Positions 17,335 to 26,140 of a DNA stretch of 64,000 nucleotides are shown in pieces. The notes below the pieces were generated by a model. The model saw only the letters and a program-made list of their open reading frames with translations, was not told the origin of the DNA and ran no database searches. Each line of letters begins with the position of its first letter. Within the stretch, counting starts at the first letter, position 1. This DNA comes from Methyloligella solikamskensis (GTDB lineage: Bacteria; Pseudomonadota; Alphaproteobacteria; Rhizobiales; Methyloligellaceae). The translations under genes and the position numbers were made by a program. The stretch spans positions 1 to 64,000 of the forward strand of contig NZ_JBHTJO010000001.1 in the NCBI RefSeq assembly GCF_042676065.1, written 5' to 3'.

Positions 17335-18234
17335 ATGTTCACGCTCAAGCAGATTGAGATCTTCGTCCGGCTCGCTGAGACCGGCAATATGGGCGAAGCG
17401 GCGACTGCGCTCGGACTGACGCAACCCGCATTGAGCCATCAATTGCGCGCGCTCGAACACCGCCTGGGTCTTCAGCTGTTCGAAAGAGTGCCGAAGGGTA
17501 TGCAGCTCACGCCGAGCGGACGTGAGCTTATCGCCGCAGCCCGCGGCGTTCTCAGCGCGACGCGCGACTTCGGCGACGCGGCCGATTATGTCGCGGCCAA
17601 GCCCGCCGGGTCGATCCGGTTCGGGGTCACTCCAACGCTCGGCCCATATTTGATGCCGCGTGTCATCAAGGTCCTGCACAAGCGCTATCCGGAGCTGCGC
17701 CTCTTGATCCGGGAGGGCATTCCGGCGCTGCAGCAAGCCAAACTCGCGGCAGGCGAGCTCGACATGCTTCTGTCGCCCATGCCGATTGACGGAAGGGGCG
17801 TGCACATCGAGCCGCTGTTCCGCGAACCCTTACGCATTGTGGCGCCGCCCGACGATCCGCTGCTGGCATCGGAGAAATTGCGAAACGAGGACTTCGAGGG
17901 CAGGACGTTCCTAACCCTCGATCACCGCCACCATTATCACCGCCAGCTCGAAGCTATCTGTGAGGCGTTGGGCGCCAAGATTTCGGCCGACTACGAGGGC
18001 ACCAGCCTCGACGCGTTGCAACAGATGGCGGGTTCGGGCGCCGGTCTTGCGCTGTTGCCCGAACTCTATATCCGCTCGGGTGCGGGCGGTCTCGACGTCG
18101 TCAGAATCGCCGAGCCGGAAGGCTGGTCGGAGTATCGAAGCGTCGCCGCCGCATGGCGGTCAGGCGCTGCCTACGCCGAGCTGTACGCTGAAGTCGCTCA
18201 CGTCATCGCTGAAGAAGGGCGGCTGAAGAGCTAA
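17335..18234 (+). CDS. LysR family transcriptional regulator, OxyR-like
   Basis: A 299-residue protein. The N-terminal winged helix (LKQIEIFVRLAETGNMGEAA then LTQPALSHQLRALE, residues 4-45) is typical of LysR. The effector domain aligns with OxyR around the redox site: LDHRHHYHRQLEAIC. Here the position of the peroxide-reactive Cys of OxyR (Cys199 in E. coli) is His200, while the resolving Cys is kept as Cys209. So either it senses something else or it is not redox-switched in the OxyR way. It is divergent from DUF465-nhaA, whose regulator it may be. Confidence 0.87.
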   Translation: MFTLKQIEIFVRLAETGNMGEAATALGLTQPALSHQLRALEHRLGLQLFERVPKGMQLTPSGRELIAAARGVLSATRDFGDAADYVAAKPAGSIRFGVTPTLGPYLMPRVIKVLHKRYPELRLLIREGIPALQQAKLAAGELDMLLSPMPIDGRGVHIEPLFREPLRIVAPPDDPLLASEKLRNEDFEGRTFLTLDHRHHYHRQLEAICEALGAKISADYEGTSLDALQQMAGSGAGLALLPELYIRSGAGGLDVVRIAEPEGWSEYRSVAAAWRSGAAYAELYAEVAHVIAEEGRLKS

Positions 18235-18252
18235 ACCGCCCTGGCGGCGGTT
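18234..18252 (+). terminator. hairpin after the LysR gene
   Basis: AACCGCC-CTGGC-GGCGGTT begins at the last base of the LysR stop codon. The stem is perfect but no T run follows, so terminator function is only likely. Confidence 0.4.
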
Positions 18253-18301
18253 CCGCTCGAACGCTCTGCTTGTAGCCTGACCAACCGAGAGACTGGCGCA
18301 C

Positions 18302-19405
18302 TCACGCAATCCGGATGGATTCGATCATGGCGTCGACCGCTCGCTGAACGTCGGGCTGATCCAGGCGGGCCATGGCGATGATCTCGACATACATGTGGCC
18401 TTGGCCGAGCCAGGCATGCCGCGTGGCGACCGGCTGGGCCACTTTGCCGAAGCCGGCGAGATTGGCGCCCGCCGGCATCTGCCTGACCAAGGAGAACCCG
18501 TGCAGACCGCCGAGGGACAGATCCTTCGTCGTCTTCAGAACCTTCAGCTTGTAGATCTCGGCCCAGGGGTCGTTGAGCACCTCGTCGAGGGTCTTGGTCA
18601 GAGGCTCCTGGCGGATGGTGAGGGTCAGCCCTGAATCCGGTGCGCCGCGCACGATGAGGTTGTTCCAGCCTGCGCCGTCCCGATAGGGCTGCTCCTCGCC
18701 GGGGCGGATGAGGGTCTCCAGCAAGGTCACCCCGAAGATTCTCAGCGGGCCGATACGGTCGTTGCTCATAGTCGCGGCCCAGGCGGCGGGCACGTCGATG
18801 GTGACGCCCGTGCGGTCATGGTGGATGCGCCGGATCGCATCGGGAACCTCGCTATCGCCGGCGCTTGGCTCAGCCGCCGTTGCCGGCTTCGACTCAGCCT
18901 TCAGGAACTCGGCAGCACTTTCGCCAGCCCAGCGGGAGAACCCATCCCGCCACGCCTCAAGGGTGCGCAGCATATCTTCCGGATTGTCGAGCCCATGAAA
19001 GCCGGGATGGCGGCGCTCGCGTTTTCGATTCCTCCAGCGCATGTCCGGATCGAGCGCCCGCCACCAGACGGCATCGGCGCTGATCTTGAATTCGCGGATT
19101 TCGCCAGGCTTCAACGACCGCATCAGCTTATCGCCACGGATGGAGAGAACCCGCCTGTCGGTGATCGCATAGGCCCAGTTGGCACCCCTCTCGTTCCAGA
19201 GATTGCTGAAGATCACCAGCGCCGGCCCGACGACTACGAGCGCGAGAAGAATGCGTGTCCCGGAGAGCGGTTCACCGGGAATGGAGATGTAGTTGTCCAG
19301 GGCGCCGTAGGCTGCAAGGCCACCGCCTGCGATGAATGCCAGACAGACGGCCATGCCCACCGGCGACAGGAAGGTGTTCGGCCGCGGCGCGCCCTGCCAG
19401 AGCAC
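18302..19405 (-). CDS. membrane protein with bacterial PH-like domain
   Basis: About 367 residues from the GTG at 19405. Two membrane segments (about residues 13-36 and 50-70) are followed by a PH-like core (WAYAITDRRVLSIRG, then LKPGEIREFKI) and a C-terminal domain of unknown type ending MARLDQPDVQRAVDAMIESIRIA. The frame continues 25 codons upstream with sensible sequence (LNPRITKHLEDGETVLWQG) to a CTG at 19480 that has AGGAGG 6 bases before it, and an in-frame stop just beyond. Translation may therefore begin at that CTG. I do not recognise a specific function. The gene is monocistronic. Confidence 0.65.
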   Translation of the reverse strand: MLWQGAPRPNTFLSPVGMAVCLAFIAGGGLAAYGALDNYISIPGEPLSGTRILLALVVVGPALVIFSNLWNERGANWAYAITDRRVLSIRGDKLMRSLKPGEIREFKISADAVWWRALDPDMRWRNRKRERRHPGFHGLDNPEDMLRTLEAWRDGFSRWAGESAAEFLKAESKPATAAEPSAGDSEVPDAIRRIHHDRTGVTIDVPAAWAATMSNDRIGPLRIFGVTLLETLIRPGEEQPYRDGAGWNNLIVRGAPDSGLTLTIRQEPLTKTLDEVLNDPWAEIYKLKVLKTTKDLSLGGLHGFSLVRQMPAGANLAGFGKVAQPVATRHAWLGQGHMYVEIIAMARLDQPDVQRAVDAMIESIRIA

Positions 19406-19680
19406 AGTCTCGCCGTCCTCCAGATGCTTCGTGATGCGCGGGTTGAGATCGGCGGCAGGGATGGGGTTGAGGGCGGGCAGGAGACGCCTCCTCGATGATC
19501 AAGCGCAACAAGACGCCCCACGCGGATCGTGAGGACCCGCGTCGCACTGGGGTGGATACGAGGTGTACACGCATTTCTTAGCACAACCGGAGCCTGCAGA
19601 AACACAGGTGAGGGAGGATAGATGTGGACACGACGCGCAAAGCCCGCCTCGTAACGCCGTTCTAAGGCTCGATCCCCCAT

Positions 19681-20976
19681 ATGGCTGAGCTACTATCCGG
19701 TGAGTTCGTTGCTCTGAAAGTACCCGACATGCCCGACCACAAGACCGTCCGCGTCGACGCCGACCGCCTCTGGAACAGCTTGATGGAGATGGCCAAGATC
19801 GGACCGGGCGTGGCCGGCGGCAATAACCGGCAGGCCCTGACGGACGCCGACGCCGAAGGACGCGCGCTGTTCGCGGCCTGGTGCCGGGAGGCCGGGCTGG
19901 AGCTCACCACCGACACCATGGGGAACATGTTCGCGCTCCGCGCCGGCACCGAGCCCGGACTGCCCGCGGTCTATATGGGCAGCCATCTCGACACCCAGCC
20001 GACGGGCGGCAAATACGACGGCGTTCTCGGGGTTCTGGCGGGGCTGGAGGTGGTCCACGCCCTGAACGATGCCGGGATCGAAAGCCGATACCCCATCGCC
20101 ATCGTCAACTGGACCAACGAGGAAGGCGCCCGCTTCGCCCCGCCCATGATCAGCTCCGGCGTGTTCGCCGGTGCCATCGACCTCGACTACGCCTATGGCC
20201 GCCGCGATGACGATGGAAAATCCTTCGGTGAGGAGCTGGAGCGCATCGGCTGGAAGGGCGGCGAGCCTGTCGGGGAGCGCACGATGGCCGCCTATTACGA
20301 GCTGCATATCGAGCAAGGGCCGGTCCTCGAAGAAGAAGGCTGCGATATCGGCGTGGTCACCGACTGCCAGGGACTTTGGTGGCTGGAGTTCACCCTGACG
20401 GGCCGCGCGGCCCACACGGGCTCCACGCCCATGGGCATGCGAGTCGATGCCGGCCTCGCCATGGCCCGTATTATCGCCATGCTGCGCGAGGTGGTGGAGA
20501 AACACGCCACGGACAATGCCATGGGCGGGGTCGGCCATATGGGCTTTGCGCCCAATTCACGGAACGTGCTGCCTCAAACGGTGGTGTTCACGGTCGATCT
20601 TCGCTGTCCCGACAAGGCGGTGCTCGATGAGTTGCGCGAGACCGTGGAGGAGAAAGCAGAAGCGATCTGCGCCGCGCTCGGTGTGGGCTGCGCGGTGGAG
20701 GCCGTCGGGCAATATGCGCCGGTGCATTTCGATCCGGGCCTGGTGGCCACCGTGCGCGAGGCTGCCGAGGCCCTCGGCCTGAAGCATCGCGACATCATCT
20801 CCGGCGCCGGTCACGATGCGTGCTGGGTGTCGAAGGTGGCGCCGACGACGATGATCTTCTGCCCCTGCGTCGGCGGCATCTCTCATAACGAAGCCGAAGA
20901 GATCACGGCAGAATGGGCGGAAGCCGGTGCGAACGTGCTGCTGCAGGCCCTCTGCAAGACCGCAGGCGCAGGCTAG
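19681..20976 (+). CDS. M20 family Zn-dependent amidohydrolase (N-carbamoyl-L-amino acid hydrolase / allantoate amidohydrolase-like)
   Basis: A cytoplasmic hydrolase of about 431 residues. Metal-site motifs are in order: MGSHLDTQPTGGKYDG near 100, WTNEEGARFAP near 143, ELHIEQGP near 208, GHDACW near 380 and GGISHNEAE near 400. TGRAAHTGSTPM marks the dimerisation domain. The family removes a carbamoyl or ureido group from N-carbamoyl amino acids, allantoate or related compounds. A start at 19729 is possible, since neither ATG has a clear ribosome site. It is followed by an arginase-family gene and a MarR gene, which suggests a small nitrogen-release unit. Confidence 0.85.
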   Translation: MAELLSGEFVALKVPDMPDHKTVRVDADRLWNSLMEMAKIGPGVAGGNNRQALTDADAEGRALFAAWCREAGLELTTDTMGNMFALRAGTEPGLPAVYMGSHLDTQPTGGKYDGVLGVLAGLEVVHALNDAGIESRYPIAIVNWTNEEGARFAPPMISSGVFAGAIDLDYAYGRRDDDGKSFGEELERIGWKGGEPVGERTMAAYYELHIEQGPVLEEEGCDIGVVTDCQGLWWLEFTLTGRAAHTGSTPMGMRVDAGLAMARIIAMLREVVEKHATDNAMGGVGHMGFAPNSRNVLPQTVVFTVDLRCPDKAVLDELRETVEEKAEAICAALGVGCAVEAVGQYAPVHFDPGLVATVREAAEALGLKHRDIISGAGHDACWVSKVAPTTMIFCPCVGGISHNEAEEITAEWAEAGANVLLQALCKTAGAG

Positions 20977-21140
20977 GATCTCGGGGACCCGCACTCAGGC
21001 GCACCGCTCACGCCGCGGCTACCTGCTGTCTTTACTGCAGCCCCCTTCCGCCTTGTCCTCAGCGTCCTTTCGCCTTGACGAGCCGGCGGCGTCACGATAG
21101 ATGCATGATGCATCGATCTTTACAAACCCGCGAGACCAGC

Positions 21141-22049
21141 ATGGTTCAGAACTTCAGTATCATGGGCGCCCCCGTCGACAGCGAGGGAACGCCGGCCGGC
21201 ACGTCCCGGGGCCCGAGTGTCATGCGGCAATTGGGGATTTCGAACGTGGTGCCCCATGTTGCGGATATCGGCGATCTACCGGTCTCCATTAAGAGCACCG
21301 AGCGGGATCCCGTCAGTGGCATGAAGGCAGCGTCCGAAGTGATCGATCTCACCGCGAAGACGCGCTCGGCGGTCGCAGGAGAGATCCGTTCGGGGCGAAA
21401 GCCCCTGATCGTCGGCGGCTGCTGCGCACCCATCATAGGGGCCATGGCCGGAGCGCGCGACGCGCTTGGCGATGTCGGGTTGGCTTATGTGGACGGGCAT
21501 GCGGACCTCTATGACGGCAAGACCTCGCCCAGCGGCGATTGCGCGGACATGCCCATGGCGTTTTTGCTGGGCCGGGCCGGAGACCTTCTTAGGGAGGCTG
21601 CAGGCCCGAACGGCATTCTCGCTCCGGAGGAGGTCGCGCTGCTGGGCTATCGCGACGACTACATTGCAGGGCCGGAGGGATCGCTGATGCCCGAGGACAT
21701 CGGAGACTCACTCTATCGCCGTAATCCGGATGCCCTGCGGCGCGACGGGATGGCGTCAGCCGGCCTGTCCGCCCTCTCCTACTTGCGCGCCGGCCCCGGC
21801 CGCTTCTGGCTGCATCTCGACTGGGACGTTCTGGACGAGGACGAATTTCCCTCTTCCGATTATCCGATGCCGAACGGGCTGACTTGGTCCGAGCTGGCCG
21901 AGCTCGTGCGGCCGCTGGGCTGGTCGCCCGAACTGATCGGCATGTCGCTTGCCTGCTACAATCCGGACAACGATACGGATCTCACAGACGGCCGGAAAAT
22001 TATCCGCTGCCTGGACGCGATATTTTCCGGCGACGGAGGTGCCCAATGA
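21141..22049 (+). CDS. arginase/agmatinase family protein with altered metal site
   Basis: A 302-residue ureohydrolase-fold protein. The usual GGDH motif reads VGGCCAP here, so the first Mn-ligand His is absent; the second motif reads VDGHADLYDG and the third HLDWDVLDEDEF, which keep the Asp/His set. The ATG at 21141 is chosen by homology-like start and length; the open frame continues upstream without domain character. Arginase-family members hydrolyse guanidino groups or formimino-glutamate. With a modified metal centre the substrate is uncertain. The stop overlaps the MarR start (ATGA). Confidence 0.78.
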   Translation: MVQNFSIMGAPVDSEGTPAGTSRGPSVMRQLGISNVVPHVADIGDLPVSIKSTERDPVSGMKAASEVIDLTAKTRSAVAGEIRSGRKPLIVGGCCAPIIGAMAGARDALGDVGLAYVDGHADLYDGKTSPSGDCADMPMAFLLGRAGDLLREAAGPNGILAPEEVALLGYRDDYIAGPEGSLMPEDIGDSLYRRNPDALRRDGMASAGLSALSYLRAGPGRFWLHLDWDVLDEDEFPSSDYPMPNGLTWSELAELVRPLGWSPELIGMSLACYNPDNDTDLTDGRKIIRCLDAIFSGDGGAQ

Positions 22050-22579
22050 CAACCGCAAAGACCGCAAACGTTCTTGGCGCGCTCGCCCTCACCTTGTCCG
22101 ACCGCATCCAGGCGGAGGCCGAGGACGTGGCCGGTCTCGGCGGCATGGGACCGGCCATCCTCGTCGGCGTCCATGAGGATCCGGGAATCCTGATCGAGCG
22201 TCTCGCGGTGGAGCTCGGCCGAGGCCAGTCCAGCATGGTCCGGGCCGTGCAGCAGCTCGAGCGCAGCGGATTGCTGGAAAAGCGTCAGGGCAAGGACCGG
22301 CGGACCTTCGGCCTCCACCTCACCAGGTCCGGTCGGGCCCGCGTGCGCTCCATCCTCGACAAGCGTGCGAAAGCGCTCGACGCCGCGCTGGGCGTGCTGT
22401 CGCCGAAGGAGCAGGTGGCGCTTTCGGGACTGGTCGAACGGATGCTTGAGGGACTCGTCAGGGTCGAGGACGACCGCTTTCCCATGTGCCGGCTTTGCGA
22501 TGAGGCGGCCTGCGGCCCGTATAGCGAGTGTCCGGTCGAACGCGGCGCGGCGCGGTGCCGGGAGGATCCGGGTGCGTAA
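22046..22579 (+). CDS. MarR family transcriptional regulator with C-terminal cysteine cluster
   Basis: A 177-residue winged-helix protein. The HTH (IERLAVELGRGQSSMVRAVQQLERSGLLEK, residues 50-80) and wing (RQGKDRRTFGLHLTRSGR) are typical of MarR. The last 35 residues add CRLCDEAACGPYSECPVE, four cysteines that could bind a metal or a small FeS/zinc centre and that ordinary MarR proteins lack. It overlaps the arginase-like gene by 4 bases, so it probably regulates its own operon. It is the last gene before the genomic island. Confidence 0.82.
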   Translation: MTTAKTANVLGALALTLSDRIQAEAEDVAGLGGMGPAILVGVHEDPGILIERLAVELGRGQSSMVRAVQQLERSGLLEKRQGKDRRTFGLHLTRSGRARVRSILDKRAKALDAALGVLSPKEQVALSGLVERMLEGLVRVEDDRFPMCRLCDEAACGPYSECPVERGAARCREDPGA

Positions 22580-22649
22580 CGGGGAGCGACTGCCACAGCC
22601 GGCCGAAGGATTTGGGAAAATGGCGCGCCGCGATGGATGCGCTGCAGAA

Positions 22650-22700
22650 AGTGGCGCACCCGACAGGATTCGAACCTGTGACCTCTGCCTTCGGAGGGCA
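22650..22700. repeat. left attachment site: 51-bp tRNA-Arg 3' fragment
   Basis: The sequence from the TGCC of the anticodon stem to the CCA end of tRNA-Arg(CCG), on the minus strand, identical over 51 bases to 38790-38840. The bases that follow (AGGGATTG) do not continue the tRNA, so this is a recombination scar and not a gene. Confidence 0.9.
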
Positions 22701-22789
22701 AGGGATTGTGTTTTCTGAGCATTCCTGATCATTCCTCAAAATCCTTCAAACATCAGAAAAACAACAAAAATATAGGATATTGCCTTCTG

Positions 22790-22855
22790 GCGGTTCCTTG
22801 ACGTTCCATCCTCGGTGGTTACTATGCGGTTCCTTCCCGCAAAAAGTAACCACCG
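22790..22855. promoter_or_regulatory. integrase upstream region: hairpin and arm-type repeats
   Basis: CGGTGGTTACT (22813-22823) and AGTAACCACCG (22845-22855) form a perfect 11-base inverted repeat just before the integrase start. GCGGTTCCTT occurs at 22790 and again at 22826. The 21 bases at 22815-22835 match 20 of 21 bases at 38724-38744, inside the other end of the island. This is likely to be integrase or excision-factor binding DNA. Confidence 0.6.
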
Positions 22856-22867
22856 AAGTTGGAGCCG

Positions 22868-24127
22868 ATGTCGAAGAAGCTTTCGAAATCCGTTGTCGAT
22901 CGCGCACAACCCAAGGCGGGCGACTACTTCATCTGGGATGGTGAGCTGAAGGGCTTTGGCGTGAAGATCGCCAAGGGCGGCCGTAAAACGTACGTCTGCA
23001 AATACAGGGCCGGTCGCGGGCGTTCCGCGCCAACGCGGCGCATGACCATTGGCGCTCATGGTTCGCCCTGGACAACGGATCAAGCTCGGGCGGAAGCGCG
23101 GAAGGTCCTTGGGCGGGCGATCAATGGAGCAGATCCCGCAAGAGAAAGGCAGGAAGCGAAGAAACAGATCACCGTGGCTGAACTCTGCGACCTCTATCTT
23201 GAGCAGGGAACTGGCACAAAAAAACCAAGCACTCTCGCGACCGACAGGGGACGCATTGAGCGTCACATCAAGCCGCTCTTGGGCAAGAAGAAGGTGCCGG
23301 ACGTGACGCGCGCCGACATCAAGCGCTTCTTGCAGGACATTGCCAGCGGCAAGACCGCAAACGACGAGAAAACCGGTCCGCGCGGACGGGCTATCGTGAA
23401 AGGTGGAAAGGGTACGGCAACTCGTACCGTCGGATTGCTTGGCGGCATTTTCTCGTTTGCCTTCGATAGTGGCCTGATCACCGAAAATCCCGTGCGGGGC
23501 GTGAAGCGCTTTCCCGACAACAAAGGGCAACGTTACCTCAGTCAGAACGAACTGGCGTCGCTTGGCCAAGCCTTCGACAAGGCCGCCGAGGAAGATACGA
23601 ACCCCTTCGCTGTAGCGATCTTGAAGCTCTTGATTTTTACAGGTGCACGTCGGGGCGAAATCGAGGCGCTCAAATGGAAAGAGGTCGATCTCGAAGCCGG
23701 CTACCTCCGTTTGGCCGATTCGAAGACCGGACAGAAAGCGATCTTGCTAAGCGCTGGTGCGCTTGAAGTTCTGTCGCAGGTGCAGCGATTCGAGGGCAGA
23801 GAGCATGTTTTCCCATCCAGCTCTGGAGACGGTTACTTTGTCGGCACACCGAAGGCATGGCGCAAAATTCGAGAAGCGGCGGGTTTGGCCGACGTGCGCA
23901 TCCACGACCTGCGGCACAGCTTTGCCAGCATCGCAGTTTCCGGTGGGGCCAGTTTGCCAATCGTCGGCGCCCTTCTTGGTCATTCAGACAGTTCGACGAC
24001 CCAGCGTTACGCGCACTTACATGATGACCCGTTGAAAGCGGCGAGTGAGGCAGCTGGCCACAAGATCTCGGCGTCGCTTAGTGGGGGCATGCGCGAACTT
24101 CGACCGGTGAGAGATTCAACCGAATAG
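22868..24127 (+). CDS. tyrosine-type site-specific integrase (P4-like)
   Basis: A 419-residue recombinase with an N-terminal arm-binding domain of the DUF4102 kind (residues 1-80, FIWDGELKGFGVKIAKGGRKTY), a SAM-like core-binding domain (about 95-200) and a C-terminal catalytic domain. Catalytic residues are visible: Arg261 in FTGARRGEIEAL, Lys in DSKTGQKA, HDLRH at 346-350, the His of LLGHSD, and nucleophile Tyr381 in TQRYAH. The ATG at 22868 has GGAG close upstream. Its place next to the tRNA-fragment repeat says it inserted this island into tRNA-Arg. Confidence 0.93.
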   Translation: MSKKLSKSVVDRAQPKAGDYFIWDGELKGFGVKIAKGGRKTYVCKYRAGRGRSAPTRRMTIGAHGSPWTTDQARAEARKVLGRAINGADPARERQEAKKQITVAELCDLYLEQGTGTKKPSTLATDRGRIERHIKPLLGKKKVPDVTRADIKRFLQDIASGKTANDEKTGPRGRAIVKGGKGTATRTVGLLGGIFSFAFDSGLITENPVRGVKRFPDNKGQRYLSQNELASLGQAFDKAAEEDTNPFAVAILKLLIFTGARRGEIEALKWKEVDLEAGYLRLADSKTGQKAILLSAGALEVLSQVQRFEGREHVFPSSSGDGYFVGTPKAWRKIREAAGLADVRIHDLRHSFASIAVSGGASLPIVGALLGHSDSSTTQRYAHLHDDPLKAASEAAGHKISASLSGGMRELRPVRDSTE

Positions 24128-24205
24128 CCGCTTTTGGGCCTGGAGCGGACAGGCTACTTTCTGATGGTGGGAATAGGGAAGCGGCCGATCGAGCCGCGAC
24201 GGCAG

Positions 24206-26140
24206 CTAAGCGAGCGCGTCCTGCGAGAGGATATCCGCTTCCGGGAAGAGCCCGAGCCCGCGAATGTGCGCTGTCGCCTTTGCGGGATCGGCCACGAAAA
24301 GAATGACCACTAAGTCTTGCCGAGCACGTGTGCAGCAAACGTAAAAGAGCCGCCTCGTTCGCTCGACGCCGGTTTCACCGCCTTCCTCCAGCGTCGTTTT
24401 GTCCCGCGCGGAAAGCTCCTTCAGCCCAAAGTATTTTTCATAGGAGAACTGAAAGTGCGTGCCTTCGTCGTCGTCGAGCACAACAAGCACTCGATCAAAT
24501 TCAGCCCCCTTCACACCTTGCTGGGTGGAAAAAGGCGACTCCTCGCTGACGTAAGCTTGATAAGGCCGGAGCTGATTGGCCGGGCACGCGAGGAACGCGG
24601 CCATCGAATTGATCTCTTTTGAAAGATCTTCCTCCACCTCCGCTTCGCCGTCTTCGTTCTCTTCGGCCTCGGGTCCATTCGCCGCGATATCTTCAAGGTA
24701 AGCGGAGAGGCGGGGGTCAAACGCCACCAAGCGGCTATCTTTGACAAGCATCAACACATCACGGATGGTCGCCTGCGATTCCGGCCCCATCAGATCACCG
24801 ATCTTATTGCTCACAGCCTGAAGTTGATTGAGGCGCTCGGCGACGTTCACTCCTTGCAGATTGGCCTTCACGAGCAGCGGTGAATGAAGGCGAAGCAGTC
24901 GCATCGTATCGAAATCTCTCCCGTCGCGGACAGCCTCCGCAAGCGGTAGTAGAAACGAAACCAACGGTCGCAGCGGCCAGGCCGTCGCATCCAGAAATCC
25001 ATTTTTGAAGGCTTCCGGCGCCTTGTCGTTCAACGCTGCGTAGAGGTCTCCGAAACCCAATCGCTTCGCCGCCATGCGATGCACGATCACCAGCATTTTC
25101 ACCGGATCGTTCTCGGCGCCGGGCTGCCACAGCTCGTCATCGTTTGCGTTCGCAACCCACGCCCGAACTTCCGCCACGCGTTCGTCGCGATGGGGGTCGG
25201 TCGGCAGGACGAACAGCCGCGCCGTGCCTACGATCGGCACTTCCTCCTCGCCTTCTTTCTTCTTCCGGCCACCGACCTGAACCAGATCGTCGCCGTCACG
25301 CCGGATGGCATTTGCGAGGTTCAGTACCGATGTCGGCGAACGGAAGTTTTCCGGCTTGGGGATCGCCCGCCAATCGTCGGGTTTGGGTACCGTCCCGATA
25401 CCGGTGGGATAGATGCGTTGCATCGGGTCGCCGAAGAACCCGAGGCAAAAGCGGGCCTGCTCCTGCTGCTGAACCGCCATCAACGCTTCGACGATGACAG
25501 GAAAGGTATCCTGGCTCTCGTCCACGAAAACGAACGGAAATTGCTGCGCGACGAGAGTTCGGAAAAGCGGGCGATGGATCATCAACTGCGAAGCCATCTT
25601 GATGATATCGTCGTGGCCGAGGATGCCCTTGGCGTAGTCACTTCCGGTTCCATAAGTAAAGGTACGAACTCGAGCGATAGCCTCGCGCTGCTGCTCGTAG
25701 CGCACGACATCGCGGGCATTCTTGTCTCGTGTTTTCTGCTGAACGCGAGGGCCAAAATTGGCGGCGGCGTGCAGCAATTCTCCGATCCGCTCGTCGATCC
25801 TGTTTGCGACCCAAACGGCGATGTCTCGCTGGAAGCCGCGCGCGATCGACCAAAGGAAACTATGGATCGTGGAGACATGAACGAGGGGGTTATTCCCCAC
25901 GTCCGCCCAAATCTCCCCGGCGGCGATCTCGGTATAGGTGATGCATGCCACGCGCTGCCTGCGCAGCCGCAAACGCTCGCCGTGGATGGCGAGGATCGAG
26001 GCGAGCCCCTTAATCAGCGACGTGGTTTTGCCCGAACCCGCCCCAGCGACCATGTTGAAGCTGGTCGGCGGCTGCGCTTCCAGGCAGTGCCGAAGGTCTA
26101 TGTCGGCCTGCGTGTCGAGCTGTTGCGCGCGGCTATTCAC
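24206..26140 (-). CDS. UvrD/Rep-like superfamily 1 helicase (GajB-like)
   Basis: A 644-residue protein that starts at a GTG overlapping the OLD gene by 8 bases. SF1 motifs are in order: AGAGSGKTTSLIKGL (Walker A, about 32), ITYTEIAAGEI (Ia), STIHSFLW, FVFVDESQDTFPVIVEAL (Walker B, about 205), LGFFGDPMQRIYP (III), PENFRSP (IV), STQQGVKGAEFDRVLVVLD (V) and TRRLFYVCCTRARQDLVVI (VI). In Gabija defence a UvrD-like GajB is paired with the OLD nuclease GajA, in the same order as here. It is longer than the GajB I know (about 500 residues), with an acidic stretch (AEENEDGEAEVEEDL) near 500. Confidence 0.83.
   Translation of the reverse strand: MNSRAQQLDTQADIDLRHCLEAQPPTSFNMVAGAGSGKTTSLIKGLASILAIHGERLRLRRQRVACITYTEIAAGEIWADVGNNPLVHVSTIHSFLWSIARGFQRDIAVWVANRIDERIGELLHAAANFGPRVQQKTRDKNARDVVRYEQQREAIARVRTFTYGTGSDYAKGILGHDDIIKMASQLMIHRPLFRTLVAQQFPFVFVDESQDTFPVIVEALMAVQQQEQARFCLGFFGDPMQRIYPTGIGTVPKPDDWRAIPKPENFRSPTSVLNLANAIRRDGDDLVQVGGRKKKEGEEEVPIVGTARLFVLPTDPHRDERVAEVRAWVANANDDELWQPGAENDPVKMLVIVHRMAAKRLGFGDLYAALNDKAPEAFKNGFLDATAWPLRPLVSFLLPLAEAVRDGRDFDTMRLLRLHSPLLVKANLQGVNVAERLNQLQAVSNKIGDLMGPESQATIRDVLMLVKDSRLVAFDPRLSAYLEDIAANGPEAEENEDGEAEVEEDLSKEINSMAAFLACPANQLRPYQAYVSEESPFSTQQGVKGAEFDRVLVVLDDDEGTHFQFSYEKYFGLKELSARDKTTLEEGGETGVERTRRLFYVCCTRARQDLVVILFVADPAKATAHIRGLGLFPEADILSQDALA

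Noticed and set aside
22650..22700. Possible second tRNA-Arg gene
   Set aside because: Only the anticodon arm to CCA is present; the acceptor 5' strand and D arm are missing, so it is an attachment-site scar.
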